From contig NZ_DJFS01000078.1 in assembly GCF_002432125.1 (NCBI RefSeq), positions 11,427-75,426 on the forward strand: DNA of 64,000 nucleotides, given 5' to 3'. Origin of the DNA: Brevundimonas sp. UBA5866 (GTDB lineage: Bacteria; Pseudomonadota; Alphaproteobacteria; Caulobacterales; Caulobacteraceae). The position numbers and the translations under genes were made by a program. The notes under the pieces were generated by a model, which was not told the origin of the DNA, searched no databases, and saw nothing but the letters and a program-made list of their open reading frames with translations. Shown piece after piece: positions 7,670 through 16,105 of the stretch (position 1 is the stretch's first letter; every line of letters begins with the position of its first letter).

Positions 7670-7699
7670 CCATTACGCCTGCACAGTAGTGATGGATCA
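7670..7699 (-). promoter_or_regulatory. Predicted ECF11 promoter for the DUF2177 gene
   Basis: On the minus strand TGATCC (7699-7694) is followed after 18 bases by TAATGG (7675-7670). The spacing equals that of the two promoters at 5121-5184. Transcription would start near 7663, giving a short leader that still contains the AAGGAG ribosome-binding site. The -10 is less convincing than in the other two. Confidence 0.55.
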
Positions 7700-7867
7700 A
7701 CAGCAACGGCCGCGAAGAGCGCGCCCTTGGCCCGCAAATGAGCCGCTCGATCATAGGGCGAACAGCGATAAATCTGTCTACAGCCAAGCTGAGTCATGCC
7801 ATATTCCCGACTGCATGCCGGCGGTTGAACGGCCCCTGCAATCTTGTTGAATGTCAGTAGGCTTTCC

Positions 7868-8914
7868 ATGACGCGTTTGCAGTTGATGACCTGGAATGTG
7901 TCGACCGCAACCCTGCCCGATGCCTATGACCGATATGTTGTGGGAATGGCCGACATCTATGATGTCAGTGGCGTCAGCGAATACGATCGCGCCAATTTCT
8001 ATAACATCGCCCACAGCGTCATGAGCCCGTTCGGCGCTATCGGAGACGGTCGCTCGGTACGCCAGACCCTCTCGCGGGATACCGCCCTTGTCCGTCGTTC
8101 GGGCCTGGATGGGCTTAACCTGTTCATCAATGCCTCAGCCACGGTGGGCGAGGCTGCGGGCAAGACCGTTCTTGCCGAACCGTATGCCCTGCAATTTCGC
8201 GATATGGGCCGCCCCTCCGCGGCCCGTCAGGACTATCTGGACGTCATGAGCCTGATGATCCCGCGCAATCTGGCCCCGGCGGCCCTGTTGACGAAGGAGA
8301 TGCACGGCGTCGCCCTGTCACCGTCCGTGTCCGGCGTCGGGCTGGTCCGCAAACATATGCGCTCGCTCATAGACGAGTTGCCCAACCTTACAGAAGACAC
8401 GCTGGACACCTCGATCCAGGCCCTGTTGCTGATTGCCTCGCGCGTCTTGGGCATTGAAATACGCCCCAATGCCCCTGAGCTGGCGTCGATACAGCGCACA
8501 GTGCGACGCGGGGCCATCGATTATATCGAAAAGCGGCTTCAGGCCGGTGAGATGGTCATCGATGTCGATGCCATGTCGGCCTCATTGGGCGTTTCGCGCG
8601 CCACCCTTTACCGCGCCTTCGATGGCGATGCGGGCGGTGGAGTGAGCCGATATATCCAGAACCGCAGACTGCACTATTCCCGCGAGGCTCTGCGCCATCG
8701 CCAGCGTTCGCAATCCGTCGCCGAGATCGCCGCCACCCACGGCTTTTCCTCGTCCAGCCACTTCAGCCGTCTGTTCAGGGAAACCTATGGCTATTCGCCA
8801 TCGGAGGTGGAACCACGGCGAAATGACGTGAAAGTCACCAGGAGCGAAGGCCCGATCCGCCACGATCTGCTCAGCGCATGGCTGACGGAACTGGGGCGCC
8901 AAAAGACCGGTTGA
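7868..8914 (+). CDS. AraC-family transcriptional regulator
   Basis: The 348-aa protein has an N-terminal effector domain of the AraC-like ligand-binding type (about residues 10-190) and a C-terminal pair of helix-turn-helix motifs (about 230-325). The second carries the family signature, VAEIAATHGFSSSSHFSRLF. I chose the ATG at 7868 with AGTAGG six bases upstream; the frame opens at a TTG at 7844 without a better site. It is a monocistronic gene divergent from the DUF2177 gene. Nothing shows its effector or targets, and no catabolic operon is adjacent. Confidence 0.85.
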   Translation: MTRLQLMTWNVSTATLPDAYDRYVVGMADIYDVSGVSEYDRANFYNIAHSVMSPFGAIGDGRSVRQTLSRDTALVRRSGLDGLNLFINASATVGEAAGKTVLAEPYALQFRDMGRPSAARQDYLDVMSLMIPRNLAPAALLTKEMHGVALSPSVSGVGLVRKHMRSLIDELPNLTEDTLDTSIQALLLIASRVLGIEIRPNAPELASIQRTVRRGAIDYIEKRLQAGEMVIDVDAMSASLGVSRATLYRAFDGDAGGGVSRYIQNRRLHYSREALRHRQRSQSVAEIAATHGFSSSSHFSRLFRETYGYSPSEVEPRRNDVKVTRSEGPIRHDLLSAWLTELGRQKTG

Positions 8915-8925
8915 ACCGAAGAAAA

Positions 8926-8951
8926 GGCGCAGCCGGTGATCCGGCTGCGCC
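8926..8951 (-). terminator. Terminator of the S10 peptidase gene
   Basis: An 11-bp perfect stem (GGCGCAGCCGG / CCGGCTGCGCC) with a TGAT loop is followed on the minus strand by TTTT, so it works as an intrinsic terminator for the leftward gene. It lies between the convergent AraC and peptidase genes and may also stop rightward transcription weakly. Confidence 0.75.
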
Positions 8952-8965
8952 CATTCCCATCGCGC

Positions 8966-10483
8966 TTAGCGCCCGCGCAGGAAGCTGCGGACGTCCGCCG
9001 AGAGTTTGCGTAAATCCTGCTCGCGCACATACATCATGTGGCCGGATTCATAGTAGTGGTATTCGATGCGGCCATCGGTCGGGAAACCCGGACGGTTCAA
9101 CGAATATTCCGCGCCATAGAATGGCGTCGCAAAGTCATAATACCCCTGCCCCACAAACACCCGCAGGCTGCTGTTCTCGCGCAGGGCACGACCGATATAG
9201 GGCGCGACGTTCAGATAGCTTCGTCCACCACCGGAACCGGCAATCTCCCATTCCCAGCCACGCACACCGCCAATGGATGAATACGGCATGGCCGGCGAGT
9301 ATTTCAGACCTTCGCGCGCCCAGTCATTCATCGCAGCCGTATAGGCCCCGTCGATACCGTAGAAGCTCGGGTCATTGTCTGGCTCCTCACCGGCATTGTC
9401 ATAGTCGACACCCGTGTAGCGCCCGTCCAGACGGCCTATGGTCAGGCCGCGGTCCCGCAACAGCTCCTTGTAGAAACGGCCCAGCGGAACACGCAGGTTC
9501 GACTGGCGCAGATACCGCTCTGACAAGCCGGTAAAGCGCATCAGATCCGGAAGGATGGCCGCGATTTCCGGCTCGCTCAGAGCATTGCCCTTGATCAGCG
9601 CTGAGGCATAGGGACCGATCGCAAAGGTCCGGGCCTGATCGACAAACTCGGCCACGTTTGCAGGCTTGTTGCGGACCACGTCATGGTACCACGCTGCCGC
9701 CGCCATCGAAGGCAGATTGGTGACGAAGCCGAGTTCATTGCCCTGCGCCTCGGAGGCCTGGCTGAAATCCAGAATGGCCGAGATCAACAGGATGCCGTTG
9801 ATGGACACATCCGAATAGCCGCCCTCCAGTTCATTGATCACAGCCGCCGCACGGGTGGTGCCATAACTTTCACCCCCGATGTATTTCGGCGAGTTCCAGC
9901 GGCCATGTTCGCTCAGCCACAGGCGGATAAACTCCGCCACCGAACGGGCGTCCTTGGTCACGCCCCAATAGTCCTTGGGATCCGTATCGCCCAGAGCGCG
10001 GCTGAACCCCGTGCCAATCGGATCGATGAAGACCAGATCAGTCACATCCAGCAGGGACTCGGGGTTGTCCACGATTGGAAATGGCGCGGCCCCGTCATCA
10101 CGGGCATCGGACGGCACCACCACCCGCTTCGGCCCGAACGCCCCCATGTGCAGCCAGACCGAGCCTGACCCCGGGCCTCCGTTCCAGAGGAAGGTCACCG
10201 GACGGTTCGGATCGCGCGGGCCGTCCTTGATATAACTATAGGACGTCATGGCCGCTAAAGGCTTGCCGTTCTTGTCCTTGAGATAGGTCTCACCGGCAAT
10301 GGCGCGATAGCTGATACGCTGTCCGCCAAACACGCCGGTGTGCTGGGTGACCGACACCACCGGAGCCGGAATCGCACCCGCCCCTGCCTCGCGCGGTGGC
10401 GTATCCGGACGTGACGCACTCTGCGAGAGCGCAGGTCCCGCCAAGGCTATTGCCGATGCGGCGACGGCCAGAAAATGTCGCAT
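8966..10483 (-). CDS. Secreted S10-family serine carboxypeptidase
   Basis: The 505-aa protein has a signal peptide (charged start MRHF, hydrophobic core, cleavage expected after ALS near residue 20) and the S10 alpha/beta-hydrolase fold. The substrate-binding WNGGPGSGS motif is near residues 99-107, and the nucleophile Ser sits in GGESYGT near residue 204. The catalytic Asp is expected in the DFATPFYG region and the His in the ESGHMMYV segment near the C-terminus. It should release C-terminal amino acids from peptides outside the cytoplasm or in the periplasm. It is monocistronic, with an intrinsic terminator directly downstream. Confidence 0.9.
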   Translation of the reverse strand: MRHFLAVAASAIALAGPALSQSASRPDTPPREAGAGAIPAPVVSVTQHTGVFGGQRISYRAIAGETYLKDKNGKPLAAMTSYSYIKDGPRDPNRPVTFLWNGGPGSGSVWLHMGAFGPKRVVVPSDARDDGAAPFPIVDNPESLLDVTDLVFIDPIGTGFSRALGDTDPKDYWGVTKDARSVAEFIRLWLSEHGRWNSPKYIGGESYGTTRAAAVINELEGGYSDVSINGILLISAILDFSQASEAQGNELGFVTNLPSMAAAAWYHDVVRNKPANVAEFVDQARTFAIGPYASALIKGNALSEPEIAAILPDLMRFTGLSERYLRQSNLRVPLGRFYKELLRDRGLTIGRLDGRYTGVDYDNAGEEPDNDPSFYGIDGAYTAAMNDWAREGLKYSPAMPYSSIGGVRGWEWEIAGSGGGRSYLNVAPYIGRALRENSSLRVFVGQGYYDFATPFYGAEYSLNRPGFPTDGRIEYHYYESGHMMYVREQDLRKLSADVRSFLRGR

Positions 10484-10613
10484 GAAAACTCCCCCTCAGG
10501 ACATTACAGGCCCAGATACAGGGAGTCTTGATGTGTCATGCAAGGAAGAAATAGCCACGGCAGGCACTGTGCCGAATAAATACAAGTGCGCGGTCTGGCG
10601 GAAAGCAAATCTA

Positions 10614-10649
10614 GTTGGGCCACCCACTCCCCCAAGCGGGTGGCCCAAC
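10614..10649. repeat. Perfect 12-bp inverted repeat in intergenic region
   Basis: GTTGGGCCACCC (10614-10625) and its exact complement (10638-10649) are separated by 12 bases. There is no T-run on either side, so an intrinsic terminator is not obvious. It lies about 65 bases beyond the end of the small putative membrane-protein frame at 10715-10843 (minus) and 130 bases upstream of the S10 peptidase start. It could be an RNA hairpin or an operator. Confidence 0.6.
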
Positions 10650-10714
10650 CACTGGATCAGGTGAACCGGGTGTCTTTCGACAGCGACTGGTTTTCCCCCT
10701 CCAGCTGCTCGACG

Positions 10715-10843
10715 TCAGACGCCGTGCAGGTGTCGAAAAGCCTGTAGCATCAAGCCACAAGCCAAAAGCAGACCTGCTACCAACGTCAGGATGATCACCA
10801 TCCTGGCGTTCCGGTGCAGGAAACAAAAGACGGTCCCCACCAT
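10715..10843 (-). CDS. Small single-pass membrane protein, hypothetical
   Basis: A 42-aa frame starts at an ATG with GAGGGGGG upstream. It encodes a soluble, Arg-containing N-terminus followed by one strong hydrophobic helix (about residues 15-36) and a short tail. I do not recognise it. It lies between pyrG and the S10 peptidase gene in an otherwise non-coding 460-base stretch. The hydrophobic helix and ribosome-binding site support coding, but the size makes chance possible. The rest of the 10484-10946 stretch shows only the inverted repeat at 10614-10649. Confidence 0.4.
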   Translation of the reverse strand: MVGTVFCFLHRNARMVIILTLVAGLLLACGLMLQAFRHLHGV

Positions 10844-10946
10844 CTCTGCCCCCCTCGCAAGTGCGTGGATATGAAACACAACACTGCGAGAGCCGCAAGC
10901 TGTATGCCACCCTAAAATAGTTGCGATTTGGGAAACAACACGCGTT

Positions 10947-12599
10947 TTAGACGAGACGACTCTGAACAATCGCGGCTTGCACGAAACTGGCGAACAGGGG
11001 GTGCGGCTGGAACGGACGGCTCTTGTACTCGGGGTGGTACTGGACGCCGATGAACCACGGATGGTCCCGACGCTCGACCGTTTCCGGCAAGACTCCATCC
11101 GGTGACAGACCGGCAAAATACAGCCCGCCCTTCTCCTCGATGGCCTCACGATAGTTGATGTTCACCTCATAGCGGTGACGGTGACGTTCCGATATGGAAG
11201 TCGTGCCGTAAACGCGTGCAATCAGCGAGTCGTCGGACAGGGTAGAGTCGTATGCACCCAGACGCATGGTACCGCCCAGATCGCCGCCCTGCTGGCGCAG
11301 AACGCGCTGGTTGCCCTGCGTCCATTCCGTCATCAGACCGACCACCGGCTCTGCCGCAGGACCGAATTCGGTAGAGGTCGCATTGGGGAAACCGGCCAGA
11401 TGGCGGGCTGCCTCGATAACCGCCATCTGCATGCCGAAGCAGATGCCAAAATACGGGATCTTGTTTTCGCGGGCATAGCGGGCCGCCTGAATCTTGCCCT
11501 CGGCCCCGCGCTCGCCAAAGCCGCCCGGCACCAGAATGGCGTGGGCGTCCTGCAGGCGGTCTGCGCAGGCCTGCGGATCGCCTTCAAAGGTGTCGGCCTC
11601 GACCCAGTCGATGTTCACCTTGACGCGGTTGGCCACGCCACCGTGCATCAGGGCTTCGATCAGCGACTTATAGGCGTCCTTCAGGACCGTGTACTTGCCG
11701 ACGACGGCGATGTTCACTTCACCTTCCGGCTGCAGGCGGCGGCGGACGATCTCTTCCCAGCCCGACAGGTCCGGCTCGGCCGCGTCGTTCACGCCGAAAT
11801 GCGCCAGGACCTGCGTGTCCAGACCTTCGCGGTGATAGTCGATCGGCACGGCATAGATGTCTGCCGAATCCATCGCCTGGATGACGCTGTCCGGACGGAC
11901 GTTACAGAACTGGGCGATCTTGCGCTTTTCGTCGGCGGGGATTTCAGCCTCGCAGCGGCACAGCAGGATGTCCGGCTGGATACCGATGGAGCGCAGCTCC
12001 TTGACCGAGTGCTGGGTCGGCTTGGTCTTCATCTCGCCGGCCGTCTTGATGAACGGCAGCAGCGTCAGGTGGACAAAGCAGGACTGGCCGCGCGGCAGGT
12101 CCTGACCGAGTTGGCGGATGGCCTCGAAGAACGGCAGGCCCTCGATATCGCCGACCGTGCCGCCGATCTCGACCAGCACGAAGTCCACGTCCTCGCCCTC
12201 GTCGGTCTTGGCCGGATTGAGGACGAACTGTTTGATCTGGTCGGTGACGTGCGGAATGACCTGTACGGTCGCGCCGAGGTAATCGCCACGGCGTTCCTTC
12301 TCGATGATGGTCGAGTAGATGCGGCCGGTGGTGATGTTGTCGGACTTGGCCGCCGAAACGCCGGTGAAACGTTCGTAGTGGCCCAGATCGAGGTCCGTCT
12401 CCGCGCCGTCGTCGGTCACGAACACCTCACCGTGCTGGTAAGGCGACATCGTACCGGGGTCGACGTTCAGATAGGGGTCGAGCTTTCGCAGTCGAACCTT
12501 GTAACCGCGCGCTTGAAGAAGCGCGCCAAGAGCGGCGGAAGCGAGGCCTTTACCAAGGGAGGAAACCACGCCGCCAGTGATGAACACATATCTAGGCAT
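10947..12599 (-). CDS. pyrG: CTP synthase
   Basis: The 550-aa enzyme converts UTP, ATP and glutamine to CTP, the last step of pyrimidine nucleotide synthesis. The N-terminal synthetase domain begins with YVFITGGVVSSLGKG, the P-loop-like ATP site. The C-terminal class I glutamine amidotransferase domain has the oxyanion loop PGGFGERG near 355, the nucleophile Cys in FGICFGMQ near 384, and the His/Glu pair in QYHPEYKSRP near 520. Length is typical. It is transcribed in the same direction as secG, which lies 128 bases upstream with its own terminator, so pyrG is probably expressed separately. Confidence 0.97.
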   Translation of the reverse strand: MPRYVFITGGVVSSLGKGLASAALGALLQARGYKVRLRKLDPYLNVDPGTMSPYQHGEVFVTDDGAETDLDLGHYERFTGVSAAKSDNITTGRIYSTIIEKERRGDYLGATVQVIPHVTDQIKQFVLNPAKTDEGEDVDFVLVEIGGTVGDIEGLPFFEAIRQLGQDLPRGQSCFVHLTLLPFIKTAGEMKTKPTQHSVKELRSIGIQPDILLCRCEAEIPADEKRKIAQFCNVRPDSVIQAMDSADIYAVPIDYHREGLDTQVLAHFGVNDAAEPDLSGWEEIVRRRLQPEGEVNIAVVGKYTVLKDAYKSLIEALMHGGVANRVKVNIDWVEADTFEGDPQACADRLQDAHAILVPGGFGERGAEGKIQAARYARENKIPYFGICFGMQMAVIEAARHLAGFPNATSTEFGPAAEPVVGLMTEWTQGNQRVLRQQGGDLGGTMRLGAYDSTLSDDSLIARVYGTTSISERHRHRYEVNINYREAIEEKGGLYFAGLSPDGVLPETVERRDHPWFIGVQYHPEYKSRPFQPHPLFASFVQAAIVQSRLV

Positions 12600-12670
12600 G
12601 GGAGGGAACCCTAACCTATTTGGCGCAGCGCGTCAGTCGAAATTCGCTGGCTGTAACGCTTGTTCACAAC

Positions 12671-12702
12671 AAAAAAGAAGCGCGCCCCGATGGAGCGCGC
12701 CT
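12671..12702 (-). terminator. Intrinsic terminator after secG
   Basis: On the minus strand a GC-rich stem (GGCGCGC pairing with GCGCGCTT around an 8-base loop) is followed by CTTTTTT. It ends 26 bases after the secG stop and separates secG from pyrG. Confidence 0.75.
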
Positions 12703-12727
12703 CATAAACCATAGGTTTTCCAGAATT

Positions 12728-13156
12728 TTACTGTGCCGGTGCCGCCGGAGCCGGTTGAGCCGGAGCTGCCGAAGGCAGGCTGGCTTCCAGATCGTCCAGC
12801 GACAGGGTGGACGGCTGGGTCGGTGCCGGAGCCGCCGGGGCATTTTCCTGCGGCTGGGTCGGTTCACCCAGGGCAATGGAGCCGACAGCGTCAGCATCGA
12901 TCACCGAACGCGAACCGCGCTCCATGTTACCGGCTACGGTCAGCGCGATGGCGCAAATGAAGAAGGCCGCGCCCAGAATGGCGGTCGTACGGGTCAGCAG
13001 GTTGCCGGCACCGCGCGCGGTCATGAAGCCGGAGTTACCGCCTCCCATGCCCAGGGCCCCGCCCTCGGAGCGTTGAAGCAGGATCACCCCGGTCAGTGCG
13101 ACCGAGATAACAATCATTACGACGAGCAGGATGGTCTGAAGCATGGCGTCATTCAT
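12728..13156 (-). CDS. secG: Preprotein translocase subunit SecG
   Basis: The 142-aa inner-membrane protein is the small subunit of the SecYEG channel. Two transmembrane helices (about residues 5-27 and 55-77) flank the conserved LQRSEGGALGMGGG loop. The C-terminus after about residue 95 is a long Ala/Pro-rich tail, common in alphaproteobacterial SecG. An internal Met at residue 5 is an alternative start. It follows tpiA on the same strand, the usual tpiA-secG-pyrG order of alphaproteobacteria. Confidence 0.93.
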   Translation of the reverse strand: MNDAMLQTILLVVMIVISVALTGVILLQRSEGGALGMGGGNSGFMTARGAGNLLTRTTAILGAAFFICAIALTVAGNMERGSRSVIDADAVGSIALGEPTQPQENAPAAPAPTQPSTLSLDDLEASLPSAAPAQPAPAAPAQ

Positions 13157-13204
13157 GTGGGCGCGTAAGTGCGCCGATCAAGGGGCGGCGTCTAACATTG
13201 ATAA

Positions 13205-13226
13205 CGGCGGGGAGCAAACCCCGCCG
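13205..13226 (-). terminator. Stem-loop after tpiA
   Basis: CGGCGGGG and CCCCGCCG form an 8-bp stem with a 6-base loop directly after the tpiA stop. No strong T-run follows on the minus strand, so termination may be partial or Rho-assisted and may allow some read-through into secG. Confidence 0.5.
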
Positions 13227-13231
13227 CAATA

Positions 13232-13981
13232 TTAGACAGCGCGAATAATACCGAGGAAGTCTTCGGCCTTCAGCGAAGCACCGCCGACCAGTGCGCCGCC
13301 GACTTCGCTGACATTGAGAATTTCCTTGGCGTTCGACGGTTTCACCGAGCCGCCGTAAAGGATCGGGGCCTTCTCGCCCCCGGCCCCCAGACGGGCGACG
13401 ATGGCGGCACGAACGGCCACGTGGACTTCTTCGATCTGTTCCAGCGTCGGGGTCAGGCCCGTACCGATAGCCCACACCGGCTCATAGGCCACGGCAAATG
13501 CCTTGCCCGCCAGAGATTGCGGCAGGGACTGCATGACCTGTTCGCTGACGACGCTCACGGCCTGTCCGGCTTCGCGCTGTTCCAGCGTTTCGCCGACGCA
13601 GATGATGGGCTCCAGACCGGCTGCCAGCGCGGCTTCGGCCTTGGCGGCCACGTCTTCGCTGGTTTCCCCAAAGCCCGTACGGCGTTCGGAGTGGCCCAGA
13701 ATCACAAGGCTGGCCCCCGCATCCACGATCATTTCGGCAGAGATGGAACCGGTATAGGCACCACTGCTCGCGGCGTGGCAGTCCTGACCGCCCACTTCGA
13801 TAGCGGATCCACCGACAGTGGTCGACATACGCTCGATCAGGGTTGCGGGCGGGCAAAGTGCGACACGGCAGTTTGCGGCTTCGGCATCCAGAGCAATGCG
13901 CAGGGCAGCAGCCTCTACAAGGCTCTCCCCGACGCCGTTCATTTTCCAGTTGCCAGCGATCAGCTTCAGAGATTCGGTCAT
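13232..13981 (-). CDS. tpiA: Triosephosphate isomerase
   Basis: The 249-aa glycolytic enzyme interconverts dihydroxyacetone phosphate and glyceraldehyde 3-phosphate. All catalytic elements are visible: GNWKMN near residues 9-14 (Lys), GHSERR near 95-100 (electrophilic His) and YEPVWAIGTG near 164-173 (Glu base and the flexible loop). I chose the ATG at 13981, with AAAGAGG immediately upstream, over the longer frame from 14056, because the family begins about eight residues before GNWKMN. It is divergent from ppiD. Confidence 0.96.
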   Translation of the reverse strand: MTESLKLIAGNWKMNGVGESLVEAAALRIALDAEAANCRVALCPPATLIERMSTTVGGSAIEVGGQDCHAASSGAYTGSISAEMIVDAGASLVILGHSERRTGFGETSEDVAAKAEAALAAGLEPIICVGETLEQREAGQAVSVVSEQVMQSLPQSLAGKAFAVAYEPVWAIGTGLTPTLEQIEEVHVAVRAAIVARLGAGGEKAPILYGGSVKPSNAKEILNVSEVGGALVGGASLKAEDFLGIIRAV

Positions 13982-14191
13982 GGCCTCTTTAAGCCACACC
14001 CCCCGCCCCGAGCCAAGACACCGTAACCCCGACTTGCGCGCAATGGCCCCAACCAAAACGGCCTCTGCGACGTAAAGGAGGGTCCTGCGTCATGTTTTAT
14101 GGGTATGCGGTGCTTGCAGCGCACTATCGACTAACCCTATACGCGAGCATAGCGCCCTTCTGACGCTGGTTTCCGACAGGTTTCCCGAAAC

Positions 14192-16105
14192 ATGATTACC
14201 CTGTTCCGCAACTTTTCTAAGTCGAAATGGGCTGTGGGCCTCTTCGCCCTCATTATTCTGAGCTTCGTCGTTGTCGGCGCACAGTCTGACATTTTCGCCA
14301 ATCTTGGCCCGCGGCACGTCGTATCTGCCGGTGAGCGCAGCGTCGATGCTGCCCGCTTCCGTGCAGACATGGAACGCGTCCGCGCCAATATCAGCGAGCA
14401 ATCCGGCCAAACGGCTTCCTTCGACGACCTCGCGGCCCAGGGCTATGTGAACCAGTTCCTCGAAAGCCAGACGATGCGCATGGGCTTTGCCGCATGGGCC
14501 TATAAGGCCGGCATCCGTCCGGGCAAGGACCTGATCATCGCTGAGATCCGCAAGATTCCGGCCTTCTTCAACCAGATCACCGGCCGTTTCGACCAGACGT
14601 CCTACGAGCAGGCTCTGGCGCAACAGAACATGACCCCGGCCATGCTCGAGGAAGAGCTGCGCGATCAGTTCACCTTCCAGCACTTCGGTTCGGCCATCGC
14701 TGCCGGTACGCGCCTGCCCAAGGCCTATTCGGCCCTGATGGCGGCTGCCTCGACCGAGACGCGCGATGGTGCATGGTTCACCGTGACGCAGGCGATGGCC
14801 GGTACCGCCGGTGCGCCGACCGATGCCCAGCTGACCGCCTTCATGAAGGAAAACGAAGCCCAGCTGCGCGCTCCGGAATTCCGTCAGGTGTCGCTGGTGC
14901 TGTTCACCCCCGGTCCGAACGATCCCCGTCCGGCTGTCACCGAAGAACAGCTGCGCGAGCGTTTCGAATTCCGTAAAGACACTCTGGCCCAACCTGAAAA
15001 GCGTAACTTCGTCCTGCTGACCGTCCCGACCCTGGAAGCGGCCCGCAAGGTTGCTGCCGAGCTGCGTGCCGGCAAGCCCGCGACCGAAGTGGCCGCCGGT
15101 GTCCGCATCCAGCCTGCGCCGTATAACAACACCCCGCGCACGGCTCTGGGCGATGCCAAGATTGCCGAGGCCGTTTTCGGTATGGCCGCTGCGGGCGTCA
15201 CCGATCCGGTTCAGGGCACCGTTGGCTATACCGTTGCCCAGGTCACCGCCATCCAGCCGGGCCAGGGCATGTCGTTTGAACAGGCCCGCCCGCAACTGAC
15301 CCAGGAACTTCAGGCCGAAGCCGCCAAGAAGATTGCCTATGATCGCGTCAAGGCGTTTGAGGACGCCCGCACCGAAGGCAAATCGATTGCCGATGCCGTG
15401 ACCGCCTCGGGTGCCCGTATCGCGCAACTGCCGCCGTTCACCCGCGACGGACTGCTGCCGAACGGTCAGCCGTACAACCTGCCGCCTGCGATCCTGCAAA
15501 CCGCCTATGCCCTGTCGAAGGGCGGCGAGTCGGACGTTATCACCGCTTCGGAAGGCGAATATTTCGCCCTGCGCGTCGATGATGTGCGCGAGTCGAAGCT
15601 GCCGGAACTGGCCGAAGTTCGTCCGATGCTGGCCCAGGCCTGGACCCAGCGCGAGAACGCCCGCCTTCTGGCCCAGAAAGCCGATGAACTGACCAGCCGC
15701 CTGCGCGCCGGTGAGGACATCACCGCCGTTGCCGCCTCGGTCAACGCAACCGTACAGGTCCGCACCAATGTGGCCTCGGACCGCGCCGCCCAGGACACAT
15801 ACGGCATCACCGCCTTGCGTGGCCTGTTCACCACCGCCAAGGGCCAGCCGTTCTCGAACGCTGGCGAGCAGGGCTTCGTCGTGGGTAAGGTCAACGCCAT
15901 TCATCCGGCGAACCCGGCCACTGCCGCACCTCTGGTGGCTCCGATCAACCAGCAAATGACGGAGGCCTGGACGAACGAGGCTGTCGAAACGGCCCTCAAG
16001 GCCGCCGCCGCCAAGATGAAAGCCAAGAGCGATCTGGGTGAAGCCTACCGCGCCCTGGGCGTGGAGGCTCCGGCCCCGACGGCTACCGCAGCCCCGGCGC
16101 AATAA
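14192..16105 (+). CDS. ppiD: PpiD-type periplasmic peptidyl-prolyl isomerase (SurA N-terminal domain)
   Basis: The 637-aa protein is anchored by one N-terminal helix (about residues 12-30) with the rest in the periplasm. It has an N-terminal SurA/PpiD chaperone region and a degenerate parvulin domain around residues 230-360. PpiD-type proteins associate with the SecYEG exit and help fold outer-membrane and periplasmic proteins. The C-terminus ends in an Ala/Pro-rich tail. The stop codon overlaps the trpE start (TAATG), an association of ppiD with trpE that is widespread in alphaproteobacteria and makes trpE translation depend on ppiD. Confidence 0.9.
   Translation: MITLFRNFSKSKWAVGLFALIILSFVVVGAQSDIFANLGPRHVVSAGERSVDAARFRADMERVRANISEQSGQTASFDDLAAQGYVNQFLESQTMRMGFAAWAYKAGIRPGKDLIIAEIRKIPAFFNQITGRFDQTSYEQALAQQNMTPAMLEEELRDQFTFQHFGSAIAAGTRLPKAYSALMAAASTETRDGAWFTVTQAMAGTAGAPTDAQLTAFMKENEAQLRAPEFRQVSLVLFTPGPNDPRPAVTEEQLRERFEFRKDTLAQPEKRNFVLLTVPTLEAARKVAAELRAGKPATEVAAGVRIQPAPYNNTPRTALGDAKIAEAVFGMAAAGVTDPVQGTVGYTVAQVTAIQPGQGMSFEQARPQLTQELQAEAAKKIAYDRVKAFEDARTEGKSIADAVTASGARIAQLPPFTRDGLLPNGQPYNLPPAILQTAYALSKGGESDVITASEGEYFALRVDDVRESKLPELAEVRPMLAQAWTQRENARLLAQKADELTSRLRAGEDITAVAASVNATVQVRTNVASDRAAQDTYGITALRGLFTTAKGQPFSNAGEQGFVVGKVNAIHPANPATAAPLVAPINQQMTEAWTNEAVETALKAAAAKMKAKSDLGEAYRALGVEAPAPTATAAPAQ

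Noticed and set aside
7666..7671. Plus-strand TGATCC near the AraC gene as a fourth ECF11 promoter
   Set aside because: The hexamer 18 bases downstream is TGATGG, without a TA start, and the nearest rightward gene starts almost 200 bases away.
7651..7869. 72-codon minus-strand frame between DUF2177 and the AraC gene
   Set aside because: Cys/Arg-rich translation without a ribosome-binding site, and it overlaps the predicted DUF2177 promoter.
8937..8942. TGATCC within the hairpin after the AraC gene
   Set aside because: It is part of the loop and stem of the terminator, and no gene follows in the right orientation and distance.
10654..10659. GGATCA (TGATCC on the minus strand) upstream of the S10 peptidase gene
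   Set aside because: At the 18-base spacing the next hexamer is TTGGGG, which does not resemble a -10 element.
14090..16102. 670-codon open frame on the minus strand opposite ppiD
   Set aside because: It is the shadow of a high-G+C gene: Gly/Arg/His-rich translation without domains, while the plus strand encodes a clear PpiD protein.
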